Source of the DNA: Paenibacillus assamensis DSM 18201 | Lineage (GTDB): Bacteria > Bacillota > Bacilli > Paenibacillales > Paenibacillaceae | DNA length: 64,000 nucleotides | Assembly: GCF_000422445.1 (NCBI RefSeq) | Contig: NZ_AULU01000009.1 | Span: 186,001 to 250,000 of the forward strand | Reading direction: 5' to 3' | Shown here: positions 9,219 through 17,325 of the stretch, piece after piece | Numbering within the stretch: position 1 is the first letter of the stretch | How the letters are laid out: each line of letters begins with the position of its first letter | The notes under the pieces: model-generated | The model's database searches: none | What the model was told of the DNA's origin: nothing | Seen by the model: only the letters and a program-made list of their open reading frames with translations | Translations under genes and position numbers: made by a program

Positions 9219-9638
9219 TTAAATAGCCTTAAACTTCACTGGAGACGAAAAATTGACTAGCGTTGTAGATACCGAATATTCTGAAACCTCATCAATAAAT
9301 GCCTCTACGTCATGAATGGACTCCGCCACAATTTTAACGATATAGCAATATTGTCCCGTAACGCGGTGGCACTCCATAACAATAGGTGACTGTTGGCAAA
9401 CTTGTTGGAACGCGAGCATTTTTTTCGTTTCAAACAAAATAAATCCGGTAAAGCTTTTGTTTAATTTCTCAGGATTGACGATAGCACGATACCCCTCAAT
9501 TACGCCAGCACCTTCCAGCTTCCGCACTCGTTCCGTAACCGCTGGAGTCGAAAGATTCACCATCTGACCTAGCTTGGTCATGGAAATACGTCCGTCCTCT
9601 TGGAGGATACGCAGCACTTTTTCATCAATATGATCCAT
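9219..9638 (-). CDS. Lrp/AsnC family transcriptional regulator
   Basis: 139 residues with the standard two-domain plan. The N-terminal winged HTH reads ILQEDGRISMTKLGQMVNLSTPAVTERVRKLE-like, followed by the GVIEGYRAIVNPEKL linker and a C-terminal RAM/ligand-binding domain (CHRVTGQYCYIVKI). Such proteins form octamers that sense amino acids and control their metabolism or transport. No amino-acid transporter is adjacent, so the target is unknown; it may be the divergent DUF1272 gene or lie elsewhere. SD AAGGAGAACG precedes ATG 9638. Confidence 0.85.
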   Translation of the reverse strand: MDHIDEKVLRILQEDGRISMTKLGQMVNLSTPAVTERVRKLEGAGVIEGYRAIVNPEKLNKSFTGFILFETKKMLAFQQVCQQSPIVMECHRVTGQYCYIVKIVAESIHDVEAFIDEVSEYSVSTTLVNFSSPVKFKAI

Positions 9639-9792
9639 CTTGACGTTCTCCTTTATTTTTTTAGGTTTGATCGCAATATAGCTAAAAATATTTAGTTTCG
9701 AGGCTGAAACACCTTCGAAATGTTATGTAAGTTCTTTCCTGTAATTCATATACTTTTAGTATAACGAATACATGTTCGAGGGGGAACTTAAA

Positions 9793-10026
9793 ATGACACT
9801 AAAGATGATGACGAATTGCAAAAGATGCAGCCAGCGTATTCAAGAGAACGGCGCAGCCTATATATGTGTTGAAGAATGTACGTATTGTGAATCTTGTGCG
9901 GATGTACTGGAGCATACTTGTTCGACTTGCAGCGGAGAGCTCGTTCGGAGACCTCAGCCTGCCATGTCGGCACATAAAACAGCAAATCGCAGTGGATGGA
10001 GTGCATATGGGATGCTTCCTTACTGA
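9793..10026 (+). CDS. DUF1272 zinc-ribbon-like protein
   Basis: About 77 residues. Two Cys pairs (NCKRC and a later TYCESC) plus TCSTCSGELVRRP match the DUF1272 pattern of small proteins with a probable zinc-binding fold; function unknown. The start at 9793 is preferred over 9772 because GAGGGGGA lies 8-9 nt before it. The gene is divergent from the Lrp regulator, which suggests, but does not show, control by it. Confidence 0.75.
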   Translation: MTLKMMTNCKRCSQRIQENGAAYICVEECTYCESCADVLEHTCSTCSGELVRRPQPAMSAHKTANRSGWSAYGMLPY

Positions 10027-10119
10027 ATGCTTCGTGTAAAGGCTCAAATGTGAAAATAAATTGATACTTATTGAATAACCATATGCATTCCTAAAGTGAA
10101 TGGGGCAATTAAATTGGGC

Positions 10120-10302
10120 TAATGGTTGCCACGGAGCCTATTTAGGCTAAACGACTGTATTTTGAATGCTAACGGTTGTCACGGTGCTTATTTGTGGGAT
10201 AGAGCGTGTTCATTCGCCCATTTGACTTAAATAAGCTCGCCTACAACCGTTACATTACCATAGCGTGCAATATCACGGAAATAGCGTCCATGGCAACCGT
10301 TA
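10120..10302. repeat. Nested palindromic intergenic repeat, copy 1
   Basis: 183 bp. Outer ends TAATGGTTGCCACGGAG and CATGGCAACCGTTA are inverted; an inner pair TAACGGTTGTCACGG / AACCGTTA with GCTTATTT / AAATAAGC is nested inside. The same plan recurs at 16699, 44292 and 52121. Lies between convergent genes. Confidence 0.85.
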
Positions 10303-10370
10303 GGGAAGACGTATAAGATGATGGGAAAATAGCGGAAGACAACCAAAAACAAACAGACCCAACTAACAAA

Positions 10371-10395
10371 TAAAAAGGCAGCCAAATAGCTGCCC
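10371..10395 (-). terminator. Intrinsic terminator after the queuosine-precursor transporter
   Basis: Minus strand GGCAGC-TATTTG-GCTGCC followed by TTTTTATT. Confidence 0.75.
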
Positions 10396-10406
10396 TCTAC
10401 TACATC

Positions 10407-10445
10407 GAGCAATCTTATCCGCTATAGGGTAAGATTGCTCTTTCA
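10407..10445 (+). terminator. Hairpin, probable terminator
   Basis: Strong stem GAGCAATCTTA / TAAGATTGCTC followed on the plus strand by TTTCATTTT. It could end transcripts from the DUF1272 side. Confidence 0.5.
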
Positions 10446-10478
10446 TTTTCTATTTTCATTTATATTCACAAACACCAT

Positions 10479-11159
10479 CTACCACTCACGCGTGCGAATG
10501 TTGCGCGCCCAGTACAGGAACGGTGTCGATGCAATCGATACAATTAGTTTGATTACATACGTTGTAATGAAAATCTCAAACCATACATCCCATGGGAAAA
10601 CGAACGCAAAAGCGATAAAGCAAAATACGAACGAATCTGCCAATTGACTTAGTCCCGTACTTACATTACTGCGAATCCACAGCTGATTCGGCTTATCGAA
10701 CTTCTGCTTGATGATGCTAAACAGCTTCACATCTAAGAACTGACTAATAAAGTAAGCCGTCAAGCTTCCGATTGCGATACGCGGCATCAATCCAAAGATC
10801 GATTCCATCGCATGCTGCATCGTCAAATCTCCTTGTGGTTCAAACACAAGTACAAGCTGCATCAGGACTGTCGTCATAATAAGCGTAAAGAACCCAAACC
10901 ATACAGCGCGGCGCGCTTCCTTCGGTCCATACTTCTCATTTAACAAGTCTGTTGTGAGGAACAAGGTGGCATTCGCCGTATTGCCTAGCGTCATCACAAT
11001 TGTAAACATTTCAATCGTCTTTGTTACTTGGATGTTAGCAAGAACAGTCATAACCCCGATCCATGCATACATCCCAGCTTTACCGAATTGACGGTAACAG
11101 AGTAGGAAAAATACGAAGTTCACGAGAACGAACAGTATCCCCCAATAAAAATTAAACAT
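10479..11159 (-). CDS. Queuosine precursor transporter (YhhQ/VUT family)
   Basis: 226 residues, about six to seven membrane helices. The family (Vut_1, YhhQ/QPTR) is recognised from TLGNTANATLFLTTDLLNEKYG, the RRAVWFGF loop and the later NVSTGLSQLADSFVF segment, where the family has conserved Asn, Asp and Gln in membrane helices. It imports preQ0/preQ1, precursors of the tRNA nucleoside queuosine. A preQ1-I riboswitch directly before its ribosome binding site independently supports the substrate. Flanked by an intrinsic terminator downstream. Confidence 0.92.
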   Translation of the reverse strand: MFNFYWGILFVLVNFVFFLLCYRQFGKAGMYAWIGVMTVLANIQVTKTIEMFTIVMTLGNTANATLFLTTDLLNEKYGPKEARRAVWFGFFTLIMTTVLMQLVLVFEPQGDLTMQHAMESIFGLMPRIAIGSLTAYFISQFLDVKLFSIIKQKFDKPNQLWIRSNVSTGLSQLADSFVFCFIAFAFVFPWDVWFEIFITTYVIKLIVSIASTPFLYWARNIRTREW

Positions 11160-11167
11160 ATGGATTT

Positions 11168-11208
11168 CCTCCTAGTTTTGATATCGCGGGATGGTTACGA
11201 ACCGCGGT
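11168..11208 (-). promoter_or_regulatory. preQ1-I riboswitch, translational type
   Basis: Minus strand: stem CGCGG, loop TTCGTAACCATC, stem CCGCG, then the A-rich tail ATCAAAACTA running into the SD AGGAGG. This is the minimal H-type pseudoknot of class preQ1-I. The tail overlaps the SD, so ligand binding should hide the ribosome binding site of the downstream transporter gene. Confidence 0.85.
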
Positions 11209-11240
11209 GCATATCGCACATTGTATGAGCACAATGAGTA

Positions 11241-11350
11241 ACTATATCACAATTAAAATAGAGCGCCAATATTTTTTTGTTTTCCGCTGGAATTGTGATA
11301 TTTATCATAGTAATTTAGCGCTAATTTTGCGTATATTTCTGGAATTGTGA
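11241..11350. promoter_or_regulatory. Three imperfect TGTGA-type (Fnr/Rex-like) sites in a divergent intergenic region
   Basis: AATTGTGAT occurs at 11291 and 11343 on the plus strand and as its complement at about 11246-11254. The middle one reads TGTGA-TATTTA-TCATA (11294-11309), close to an Fnr or Rex box. It sits between the queuosine transporter and the FMN-lipoprotein gene. The identity of the regulator is inference. Confidence 0.4.
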
Positions 11351-11410
11351 TGAAAATTTGAACATTGTTATCGATCTCTCAATATGATGCAAAATACGTC
11401 CTCTCAAGGC

Positions 11411-11438
11411 TTGAATCGTATTGCGAAAGTGCTACAAT
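11411..11438 (+). promoter_or_regulatory. Sigma-A promoter of the FMN-lipoprotein gene
   Basis: TTGAAT (11411-11416), 16-bp spacer, TACAAT (11433-11438); the start codon is 78 nt downstream. Confidence 0.6.
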
Positions 11439-11516
11439 GGACTTGAAATTAGTAAGATATTTTTTTCACAAAGTAATAATAACTTAAATTTACAAATTAA
11501 AAAGGTGGGGGAAATC

Positions 11517-12020
11517 ATGAAAAAACTTTCATTGATCCTTGCAGTAACTATGGCATTTGGTTTACTCGTTGGTTGTGGCGCGAAAGAAGAAGCGAAAGAC
11601 GCGGCTCCTAAAACAGAAACAACAGCTCCAGCTACAACCGAACAACAAGCAGCGTACAAAGACGGCTCTTATCGTGCTGAAGGCAAAGAATTCGATGCCA
11701 AATCCGGCTGGAAAGGCACTGTAGAAGTTACCGTTAAAGACGGTAAAATTGCAACTGTAAACTGGGATGCAGTCCATAAAGATGGTGGAGACACGAAAAA
11801 AGTCCAATCTCAAGATGGCCGCTATGACATGGTAAAAGGCGGAGGCAGTTCGCATTGGCATGAGCAAGCTGCATCGATGGAGAAAGCACTTATTGAGAAG
11901 CAAGATCCAGCAGCTATCGTGTTAAAAGAAGACGGTAAAACAGATGCAGTAACAGGCGTGTCGATTCACGTATCTGAGTTCGTTCAATTGGCTCAAGAGG
12001 CTCTTGCAAGCGCGAAATAA
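11517..12020 (+). CDS. FMN-binding lipoprotein (PplA-like), candidate extracellular electron carrier
   Basis: About 167 residues. Signal peptide with lipobox LLVGC, a Thr/Ala/Glu-rich linker of about 25 residues, then one FMN-binding-type domain (YKDGSYRAEGKEFD ... WKGTVEVTVKDGKIATVNWD). Near the C-terminus DAVTGVSIHV occupies the place of the DxxSGAT flavinylation motif, to which ApbE/FmnB enzymes attach FMN through Ser or Thr. In Listeria, PplA is the flavin lipoprotein that receives electrons from Ndh2 through quinone and passes them outside; here the gene directly precedes an Ndh2-like gene. ATG 11517 follows AAAGGTGGGGG; the longer frame from 11421 lacks an SD. Confidence 0.8.
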   Translation: MKKLSLILAVTMAFGLLVGCGAKEEAKDAAPKTETTAPATTEQQAAYKDGSYRAEGKEFDAKSGWKGTVEVTVKDGKIATVNWDAVHKDGGDTKKVQSQDGRYDMVKGGGSSHWHEQAASMEKALIEKQDPAAIVLKEDGKTDAVTGVSIHVSEFVQLAQEALASAK

Positions 12021-12038
12021 TGAAATGCTAGTCATGAG

Positions 12039-12118
12039 ACAGCTCCGCTGTAGAGAAAGCACGTATGGATCTCACATTTTGTGGAGTCCTCCCCTTTTCT
12101 GCAGCGGAGCTCCCTTTT
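12039..12118 (+). terminator. Hairpin with T-run between FMN-lipoprotein and ndh genes
   Basis: Arms CAGCTCCGCTG and CAGCGGAGCT, followed by CCCTTTTA. It may reduce read-through, giving more of the lipoprotein than of the dehydrogenase. Confidence 0.6.
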
Positions 12119-12212
12119 ACGTATAGATTGATTTAAATTTGAACCTTTCCACTATATCACTAGCATGATAAGTCCAATTGGACACTAAACATTTTAGGGG
12201 TGACCAAATACC

Positions 12213-14090
12213 ATGAAGAAAATCGTTGTACTCGGTGGCGGTTATGGTGGTGTCTTAACAGCGAAAAAGCTGGCGAAGCGTTTAGCGAAGCATAAAGACG
12301 TTAGCATTACACTTATCGACCGCCATCCATACCATACGATGATGACGGAGCTGCATGAAGTAGCAGCGTGTCGTGTTGATGAAGAAGCGATCAAGATGGA
12401 TCTGAAGCAGATCTTTGCAGGACGTAAAGTTGATGTCGTATTAGATGAAATTAAAAAGATCGACTTTGATGGCCAATCGCTAAAAGGAAGCAAGAAAACG
12501 TATGACTACGACTATCTTGTTATCGGTACCGGCTGTAAGCCTACATTCTTCGGCATTCCAGGTGCTGAAGAGCATGCAATGACACTATGGTCGTTCGATG
12601 ATGCCGTGAAATTGAAGCGCCAAATTCGCGATATGTTCAACCTTGCTTCGAAAGAGCTAGATGAAGAGAAACGCAGACAGATGCTGACGTTTGTCGTCGT
12701 TGGAGCAGGCTTTACAGGTATTGAGCTAATTGGTGAAATTGCAGAATATCGTGATGAGCTATGCCACGAATATCATATCGATCCGAAAGATGTGCGACTC
12801 GTCGTAGCCGATATGGCACCGAAGATTCTGCCTATTTTGCCGGACAAGCTTATTAAGAAGTCTGAGAAGTATTTGCAAAAAATGAACGTGGAAATGATTA
12901 CGAGTGCGAAGATTACAGGCGTGACGGAGAACTCTGTCGTGCTTGGTGATAAAGGCGAACTGCAAGCACAGACAATCGTCTGGACTGCTGGCGTGGAAGG
13001 TTCGGAACTAGTTGGTAACCTTGATGTACAGCAAAATGGCCGCAAGCGTATCGTCACGAATGACAAGCTGCAATCGGCTGATCATAAAAATGTATACGTT
13101 GTTGGTGACAACATCTTCTATGTGCCAGAAGGCGAAGAACGTCCTGTACCGCAAATGGTTGAAAATGCAGAGCACTCTGCTACACTAATCGCTCACAACA
13201 TTACGGCCGATATTAAAGAAACAGGTAAGTACAAATCTTACAAACCTACGTTCCATGGTACGATGGTATGTATCGGTGGACGATATGGGGTTGCCGCTAT
13301 TGGCACACCGAAGAAAATGTTCCATTTCACAGGCTTTATGGCGATGTTCTTCAAGCATATGATTAATATCGTCTACTTCCTGCAAGTGCTTGGCTTCCAT
13401 AAAGTTTGGTCTTATAAAATACATGAGTTCTTTAAAGTGAAAAATAAGCGCAGCTTCGTAGGCGGACATCTCGCGATGCGTTCACCGAACTTCTGGCTCG
13501 TTCCACTTCGTATTTTCCTAGGCTTCAAATGGTTAAGTGAAGGTTTGGCGAAGCTTCCTAAAGTGTTGGAAAATCCATCGAACATCTTCTTAATTCCGCC
13601 AAAAGCAGCCGATGGAACGACAGGTGCTTCACAAGCAATTGAAGCTGTTCAGCAAACCGTTGACGGGCATACCGCTGCTTCTTCCGTCCAAACAGCAAAG
13701 ACAGCTGTTGAAGCGATTCCGGTTCCGGATTTCCTCAAGAGCATGGTCGACGGAAGTATGGATATGTTCTTCTACACAGCGGATGGAGGATACACGGCGT
13801 TAGCGTCTATTTTCCAAACGGGAATGGTGTTCGCAGAAATTATTTTCGGGGCAATGCTAATCCTAGGCTTGTTCACATCGCTAGCGTCGCTTGGCACAAT
13901 TGCAATGGGCGTTATGATCTATACATCAGGTATGGCACCATTTGAAATGCTGTGGTATTTCTTCGGTGGTATCGCTCTCATTGGCGGCTCAGGCAGCACA
14001 CTTGGCCTCGACTACTACTTGTATCCGCATCTCAAACGAATTTGGAAGAACATACCTTTCGTAAAAAAATGGTACCTTTACACGGACTAA
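12213..14090 (+). CDS. ndh2: Type II NADH dehydrogenase with C-terminal membrane domain (Ndh2, EET type)
   Basis: 625 residues, much longer than the ~400 of ordinary NDH-2. The N-terminal two-thirds is a pyridine nucleotide-disulfide oxidoreductase: FAD site VVLGGGYGGVLTAKK at residue 4, NADH site FVVVGAGFTGIELIGE near 160, and a third flavin motif NVYVVGDN near 300. The extra C-terminal part holds several membrane helices (GFKWLSEGLAKLP, GMVFAEIIFGAMLILGLF) of DoxX-like character. This fusion is the hallmark of the Ndh2 that feeds demethylmenaquinone in flavin-based extracellular electron transfer of Listeria. Neighbouring FMN lipoprotein and prenyl synthase genes agree. Good SD (AGGGGTG) before ATG. 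Confidence 0.88.
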   Translation: MKKIVVLGGGYGGVLTAKKLAKRLAKHKDVSITLIDRHPYHTMMTELHEVAACRVDEEAIKMDLKQIFAGRKVDVVLDEIKKIDFDGQSLKGSKKTYDYDYLVIGTGCKPTFFGIPGAEEHAMTLWSFDDAVKLKRQIRDMFNLASKELDEEKRRQMLTFVVVGAGFTGIELIGEIAEYRDELCHEYHIDPKDVRLVVADMAPKILPILPDKLIKKSEKYLQKMNVEMITSAKITGVTENSVVLGDKGELQAQTIVWTAGVEGSELVGNLDVQQNGRKRIVTNDKLQSADHKNVYVVGDNIFYVPEGEERPVPQMVENAEHSATLIAHNITADIKETGKYKSYKPTFHGTMVCIGGRYGVAAIGTPKKMFHFTGFMAMFFKHMINIVYFLQVLGFHKVWSYKIHEFFKVKNKRSFVGGHLAMRSPNFWLVPLRIFLGFKWLSEGLAKLPKVLENPSNIFLIPPKAADGTTGASQAIEAVQQTVDGHTAASSVQTAKTAVEAIPVPDFLKSMVDGSMDMFFYTADGGYTALASIFQTGMVFAEIIFGAMLILGLFTSLASLGTIAMGVMIYTSGMAPFEMLWYFFGGIALIGGSGSTLGLDYYLYPHLKRIWKNIPFVKKWYLYTD

Positions 14091-14125
14091 TCCGTAGTAA
14101 TTAGTATATTCATTTATATAGGAGC

Positions 14126-14157
14126 AAAGTAATGTGTACATCGTGCACATTACTTTA
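14126..14157 (+). terminator. Terminator after ndh2
   Basis: AAAGTAATGTG / CACATTACTTT stem followed by ACTTATTTTA. Confidence 0.65.
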
Positions 14158-14183
14158 CTTATTTTATCGGGAGGCGGGGGATC

Positions 14184-14666
14184 ATGATAACGCAATTCAT
14201 TCAAGACATGTATGAACAACTAGAGCGAGAGCTTCCACAACAAGCCGGCATACAGCTCAACGCAGATCTATACAACATAAGACTTCAAGACATGGCCGTT
14301 CGCTTGCATCATGTTGAAATGGCTCATAAAGAACGACTAGCATTGCTTGGCTGCTATGCACTTGTCCTTCTTTCCTTGCGGATTCATGATCAACTTCCTA
14401 CCGACCCAGCAGCTGCTGGACGTTCTGTGCTGGATGGAGACTTTATTATGAGTTTCTATTTGCAGTTCGCCCTGCGCCATGGATTCATCGACTTGATTGC
14501 CGAGCTCGCCCCTGTCATTAAGCAAGTACAGATTAAGCGTGCTGAGCGCAAGCAAACGGATGAAGCCCACATTCACAAACAAACCGTAAAATATATAACT
14601 AAACGATATAAGAAACTGTATCCATTGACTCAAACGTTTAAGCAGGTGACGTATGACGTTGTCTAA
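14184..14666 (+). CDS. Heptaprenyl diphosphate synthase component I-like protein (HepS-like)
   Basis: 160 residues, soluble and helical. The segment VLDGDFIMSFYLQFALRHG matches the VLAGDYxSGLYY region of the small regulatory subunit of two-component heptaprenyl diphosphate synthases, and the gene overlaps by 14 nt the start of the large catalytic subunit. The small subunit sets the chain length of the prenyl product. No methyltransferase gene (menG) lies between the subunits, unlike the classic hepS-menG-hepT cluster, suggesting a dedicated copy for demethylated quinones as with DmkB of Listeria. GGGAGGCGGGGG is the SD. Moderate confidence, since the similarity is short. Confidence 0.6.
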   Translation: MITQFIQDMYEQLERELPQQAGIQLNADLYNIRLQDMAVRLHHVEMAHKERLALLGCYALVLLSLRIHDQLPTDPAAAGRSVLDGDFIMSFYLQFALRHGFIDLIAELAPVIKQVQIKRAERKQTDEAHIHKQTVKYITKRYKKLYPLTQTFKQVTYDVV

Positions 14667-15648
14667 CTCTTCCCTATCCGACCAATTGCAAATTTCAATG
14701 AAGCAGATTAACCGTGATTTGGAGCGTATCGTCACGGCCGATCCTGATGTGGCATCCCGCTCTATTGTCAGAAAGAGCGTGCTGGAGCTCATTCGTTCTG
14801 GAGGCAAAAGGCTCCGCCCCATCATGGTTATCATCGGCAGCCGATTCGGAATTAAACCTGAGCGTACTAATGTATATCAACTAGCTGCTGTGTGCGAGTT
14901 CATTCATGCAGCCTCCCTTGTACACGATGATATTCTAGATCAAGCTGACACCCGCCGTGGTCAGCCTTCCTTACACAAAACAACAAACGTACAAACAGCC
15001 GTACAGGTTGGTAATTATATGATGAGCCGCGTATTGGAACTGCTGTCTGCTCGAACGAAGGATCGTGACCGTAACATTGATGAGCTTGCTTCTTTAACAA
15101 CGACGCAATTGTGTCTAGGCGAGTATCAGCAGATGGATAATCGTTATAATTTTGACCTCACCTTGGAACAATATTGGGAGAAGACACGAAATAAAACAGC
15201 AATACTTATGGCTACCTCGCTGCATCTAGGAGCTAGAGCAAGTGAAGCCGATGAAGAAGTAGCTAAGCAGCTGTACGAATTCGGTGATCAACTCGGCATG
15301 GCGTTCCAGGTGCGAGACGATGTGCTCGATCTGCAGCAGTCGGCAGAAGCACTCGGCAAGCCAGCAGGAGCTGATTTGCGCAATGGACAAGTTACCCTAC
15401 CAGTACTACTGGCCATGGAGGAACCTGCTATTGAAAGCCATTTACGCAAGCTGCACGAAGGAGCGCCCGATCAGCTCTTCGATGAAGCGATCAAGCTCAT
15501 TCGAAACAGCGGCGCAATAGAACGAGCATTAGAAGTAAGCCACACCTTTATGCAGCGCGCATGGGATATTACCGAACAGCTAGCTGACTATCCCGCTCAT
15601 CGAGACTTGCAAACGTTGTGGCATTATTTTGAGAAGCGTACGTATTAA
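14653..15648 (+). CDS. Polyprenyl diphosphate synthase (HepT/DmkB-like)
   Basis: 331-residue trans-isoprenyl diphosphate synthase. First aspartate-rich motif LVHDDILDQADTRRGQPS, GGKRLRP substrate-binding segment, lysine-containing KTAILMATS, and second aspartate motif QVRDDVLDL are complete. It condenses isopentenyl diphosphate into the long prenyl tail of menaquinones. Its position after ndh2 and a HepS-like subunit suggests it makes the tail of the quinone used by this electron-transfer chain. Start overlaps the preceding gene, with SD AGGTGA. A hairpin terminator follows. Confidence 0.85.
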   Translation: MTLSNSSLSDQLQISMKQINRDLERIVTADPDVASRSIVRKSVLELIRSGGKRLRPIMVIIGSRFGIKPERTNVYQLAAVCEFIHAASLVHDDILDQADTRRGQPSLHKTTNVQTAVQVGNYMMSRVLELLSARTKDRDRNIDELASLTTTQLCLGEYQQMDNRYNFDLTLEQYWEKTRNKTAILMATSLHLGARASEADEEVAKQLYEFGDQLGMAFQVRDDVLDLQQSAEALGKPAGADLRNGQVTLPVLLAMEEPAIESHLRKLHEGAPDQLFDEAIKLIRNSGAIERALEVSHTFMQRAWDITEQLADYPAHRDLQTLWHYFEKRTY

Positions 15649-15717
15649 TATCATCAGCCATCAACTGGCGAGTACGGCTGACAACATAATAGGAACCAAT
15701 ATTGTGGAAATATAAAT

Positions 15718-15760
15718 AAGCTCTTCGCTTGTGTACGATGTACATGCGCGGAGAGCTTTC
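15718..15760 (+). terminator. Hairpin terminator after polyprenyl synthase gene
   Basis: AAGCTCTTCGC / GCGGAGAGCTT arms followed by TCTGTTAT; moderately U-rich. Confidence 0.5.
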
Positions 15761-15905
15761 TGTTATACGGCATGAATGACTCTTTTTCGTGTATAATCAC
15801 AATGGTAAAATAAAAAGTGGGACAACGGCACTCACATTGTCCCTTACAAACCACCTGCACGATACTATTGCTTATAGGTGGGCGTTCATAAAGGAGGACC
15901 GAAAT

Positions 15906-16412
15906 GTGAAGCCACGGCGATTCGTAATTGAAGCAATCATGTTAGCCGTATACGGTCACCTATTCGTCCCGAAACGGCCTGTAGAATATATGATTCCATA
16001 TTCAACGATTAGTGAATTGTATGAGATCCGCATTACAGGGGAGCGCATCATGCCTGATCCGGAAGATGACCAGCATGCTAAGGCACATGTGGACTTGCTG
16101 ATCGAGCTGTTCGAAAGACCGTTTAATAAGAAAAAGATTGACCGTGCACTTGGTATTCCTTGGCGGCAGAGCGCTCCTTTGCTCATTAACGAGCATGTAT
16201 CTATTATCATCATTAATGGGATGGACAGCATGCAGTACGGCGAAACTTTTGATCCGATCGAAACAGAGCTTATTCTTACTTGCATGCGCGAGCAAGCCCC
16301 ATTGCTGACCGACCAATTGGAATACATGGAGCGACTTATTCAGCATGAGGTGCCAATTCCGATCTACGATATTGAAGATTATGAGTATGCGTTAGAGCAT
16401 ACGGAGGAATAA
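15906..16412 (+). CDS. Conserved hypothetical protein
   Basis: About 168 residues, soluble, no signal peptide. Begins VKPRRFVIEAIMLAVYG and includes a KRPVEYMIPYSTISELYE segment and an acidic C-terminus. The start is GTG 15906, six nt after AAAGGAGGA; the ATG two bases earlier runs straight into a stop. I do not recognise a functional family, though the even composition and very good SD say it is a real gene. Stands alone between a terminator and repeat copy 2. Confidence 0.65.
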   Translation: MKPRRFVIEAIMLAVYGHLFVPKRPVEYMIPYSTISELYEIRITGERIMPDPEDDQHAKAHVDLLIELFERPFNKKKIDRALGIPWRQSAPLLINEHVSIIIINGMDSMQYGETFDPIETELILTCMREQAPLLTDQLEYMERLIQHEVPIPIYDIEDYEYALEHTEE

Positions 16413-16698
16413 TCCGGATTGAAGATTGAATTCACAAATGGCGCAGGACGGTTAAATGACGACTAAATTCATAACATGCAGTTGGCGAAAAACGAAGCTT
16501 CTCGTTATACACATGTATAGACGGATGAACGGTCCTGTTCGGTTCGGTGACCTAGAACATTCGTGCCTTTTATTTTTCGCCTCTGCAACTATGAAGATGC
16601 GGCATAATTGCCACAGCCACACCAACCGTTTCTGCTTCCTTGCACAAGTACAATAGAAACACCTTTCACAACGTAACGAATCAGCAGTATGACCGCGC
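16413..16698. other. Intergenic region without recognised features
   Basis: No frame with an SD and no clear hairpin were found between the hypothetical gene and repeat copy 2. Confidence 0.4.
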
Positions 16699-16881
16699 TA
16701 ACGGTTGCCACAGAGGCTATTCCGCCTTTTTTACTTGTTTTTGATATGTAACGGCTGCCAGCGAGCTTATTTACGATGCATAGCGCTCATATTCACCCAT
16801 TTGACTGAAATAAGCGCTCGTGGGACCGTTACAATCTAAATACGAACGATTTCGCGAAAATAACGTCAATAGCGTTCGTTA
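16699..16881. repeat. Nested palindromic intergenic repeat, copy 2
   Basis: Begins TAACGGTTGCCACAGAGG, ends AGCGTTCGTTA; 183 bp and the same nested inverted plan as copies at 10120, 44292 and 52121. Between convergent genes. Confidence 0.85.
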
Positions 16882-16926
16882 GAAGATTGTTGGATGAACA
16901 CCACTCCATGCCCAACACTAACATTA

Positions 16927-16960
16927 GGTTTTCGTTTTCGTTTTGGTTTTGGTTTTGGCT
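16927..16960 (+). repeat. Hexanucleotide microsatellite
   Basis: GTTTTC/GTTTTG units repeated about five times. Short tandem repeat in the convergent gap; possible length variation. Confidence 0.8.
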
Positions 16961-16995
16961 CATTAGGCTTTAGTTAAACCTCAGGTTTTAACTCA

Positions 16996-17322
16996 CTAGG
17001 TCTCACCGATCACACGATTCAACGAAACTTGGAACAGCTTCCACTCCTCTGTTTTTTCTTGAAGCTGCTTTTTCCCTTTATCGGTAATGTAATACGTCTT
17101 GCGAGCCCGGCCCTCTGCTTCACTCCATATCGCTTCCACATGACCTTCATTCTCCAATGCATGAAGTATGGGATACAGCGTTCCTTCTTTCAATGCAAAT
17201 ACTCCATTCGATTGAGCATCCAACCGCTTAATGAGCTGATAACCATACATCGGCTGCTGCTCCAACATGGAAAGCACGAGCATAACTGTGCTCCCCTTGA
17301 GCATTTCTTTGCTCACTTTCAT
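16996..17322 (-). CDS. PadR family transcriptional regulator
   Basis: 108 residues with the PadR winged helix: LVLSMLEQQPMYGYQLIKRL, then EGTLYPILHALENEGHV and RKTYYITDKGKKQL. PadR proteins repress adjacent genes and respond to envelope stress or small phenolics. Starts 3 nt after the stop of the upstream SEDS-type gene, so both are one transcript. The pairing of a PadR regulator with a HAAS-type membrane protein is common in Bacillota and suggests the regulator controls its own operon. Confidence 0.88.
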   Translation of the reverse strand: MKVSKEMLKGSTVMLVLSMLEQQPMYGYQLIKRLDAQSNGVFALKEGTLYPILHALENEGHVEAIWSEAEGRARKTYYITDKGKKQLQEKTEEWKLFQVSLNRVIGET

Positions 17323-17325
17323 CTA

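Noticed and set aside
10120-10302. Palindromic repeats as insertion sequences
   Set aside because: They are too short to encode a transposase and no flanking target duplication was evident.
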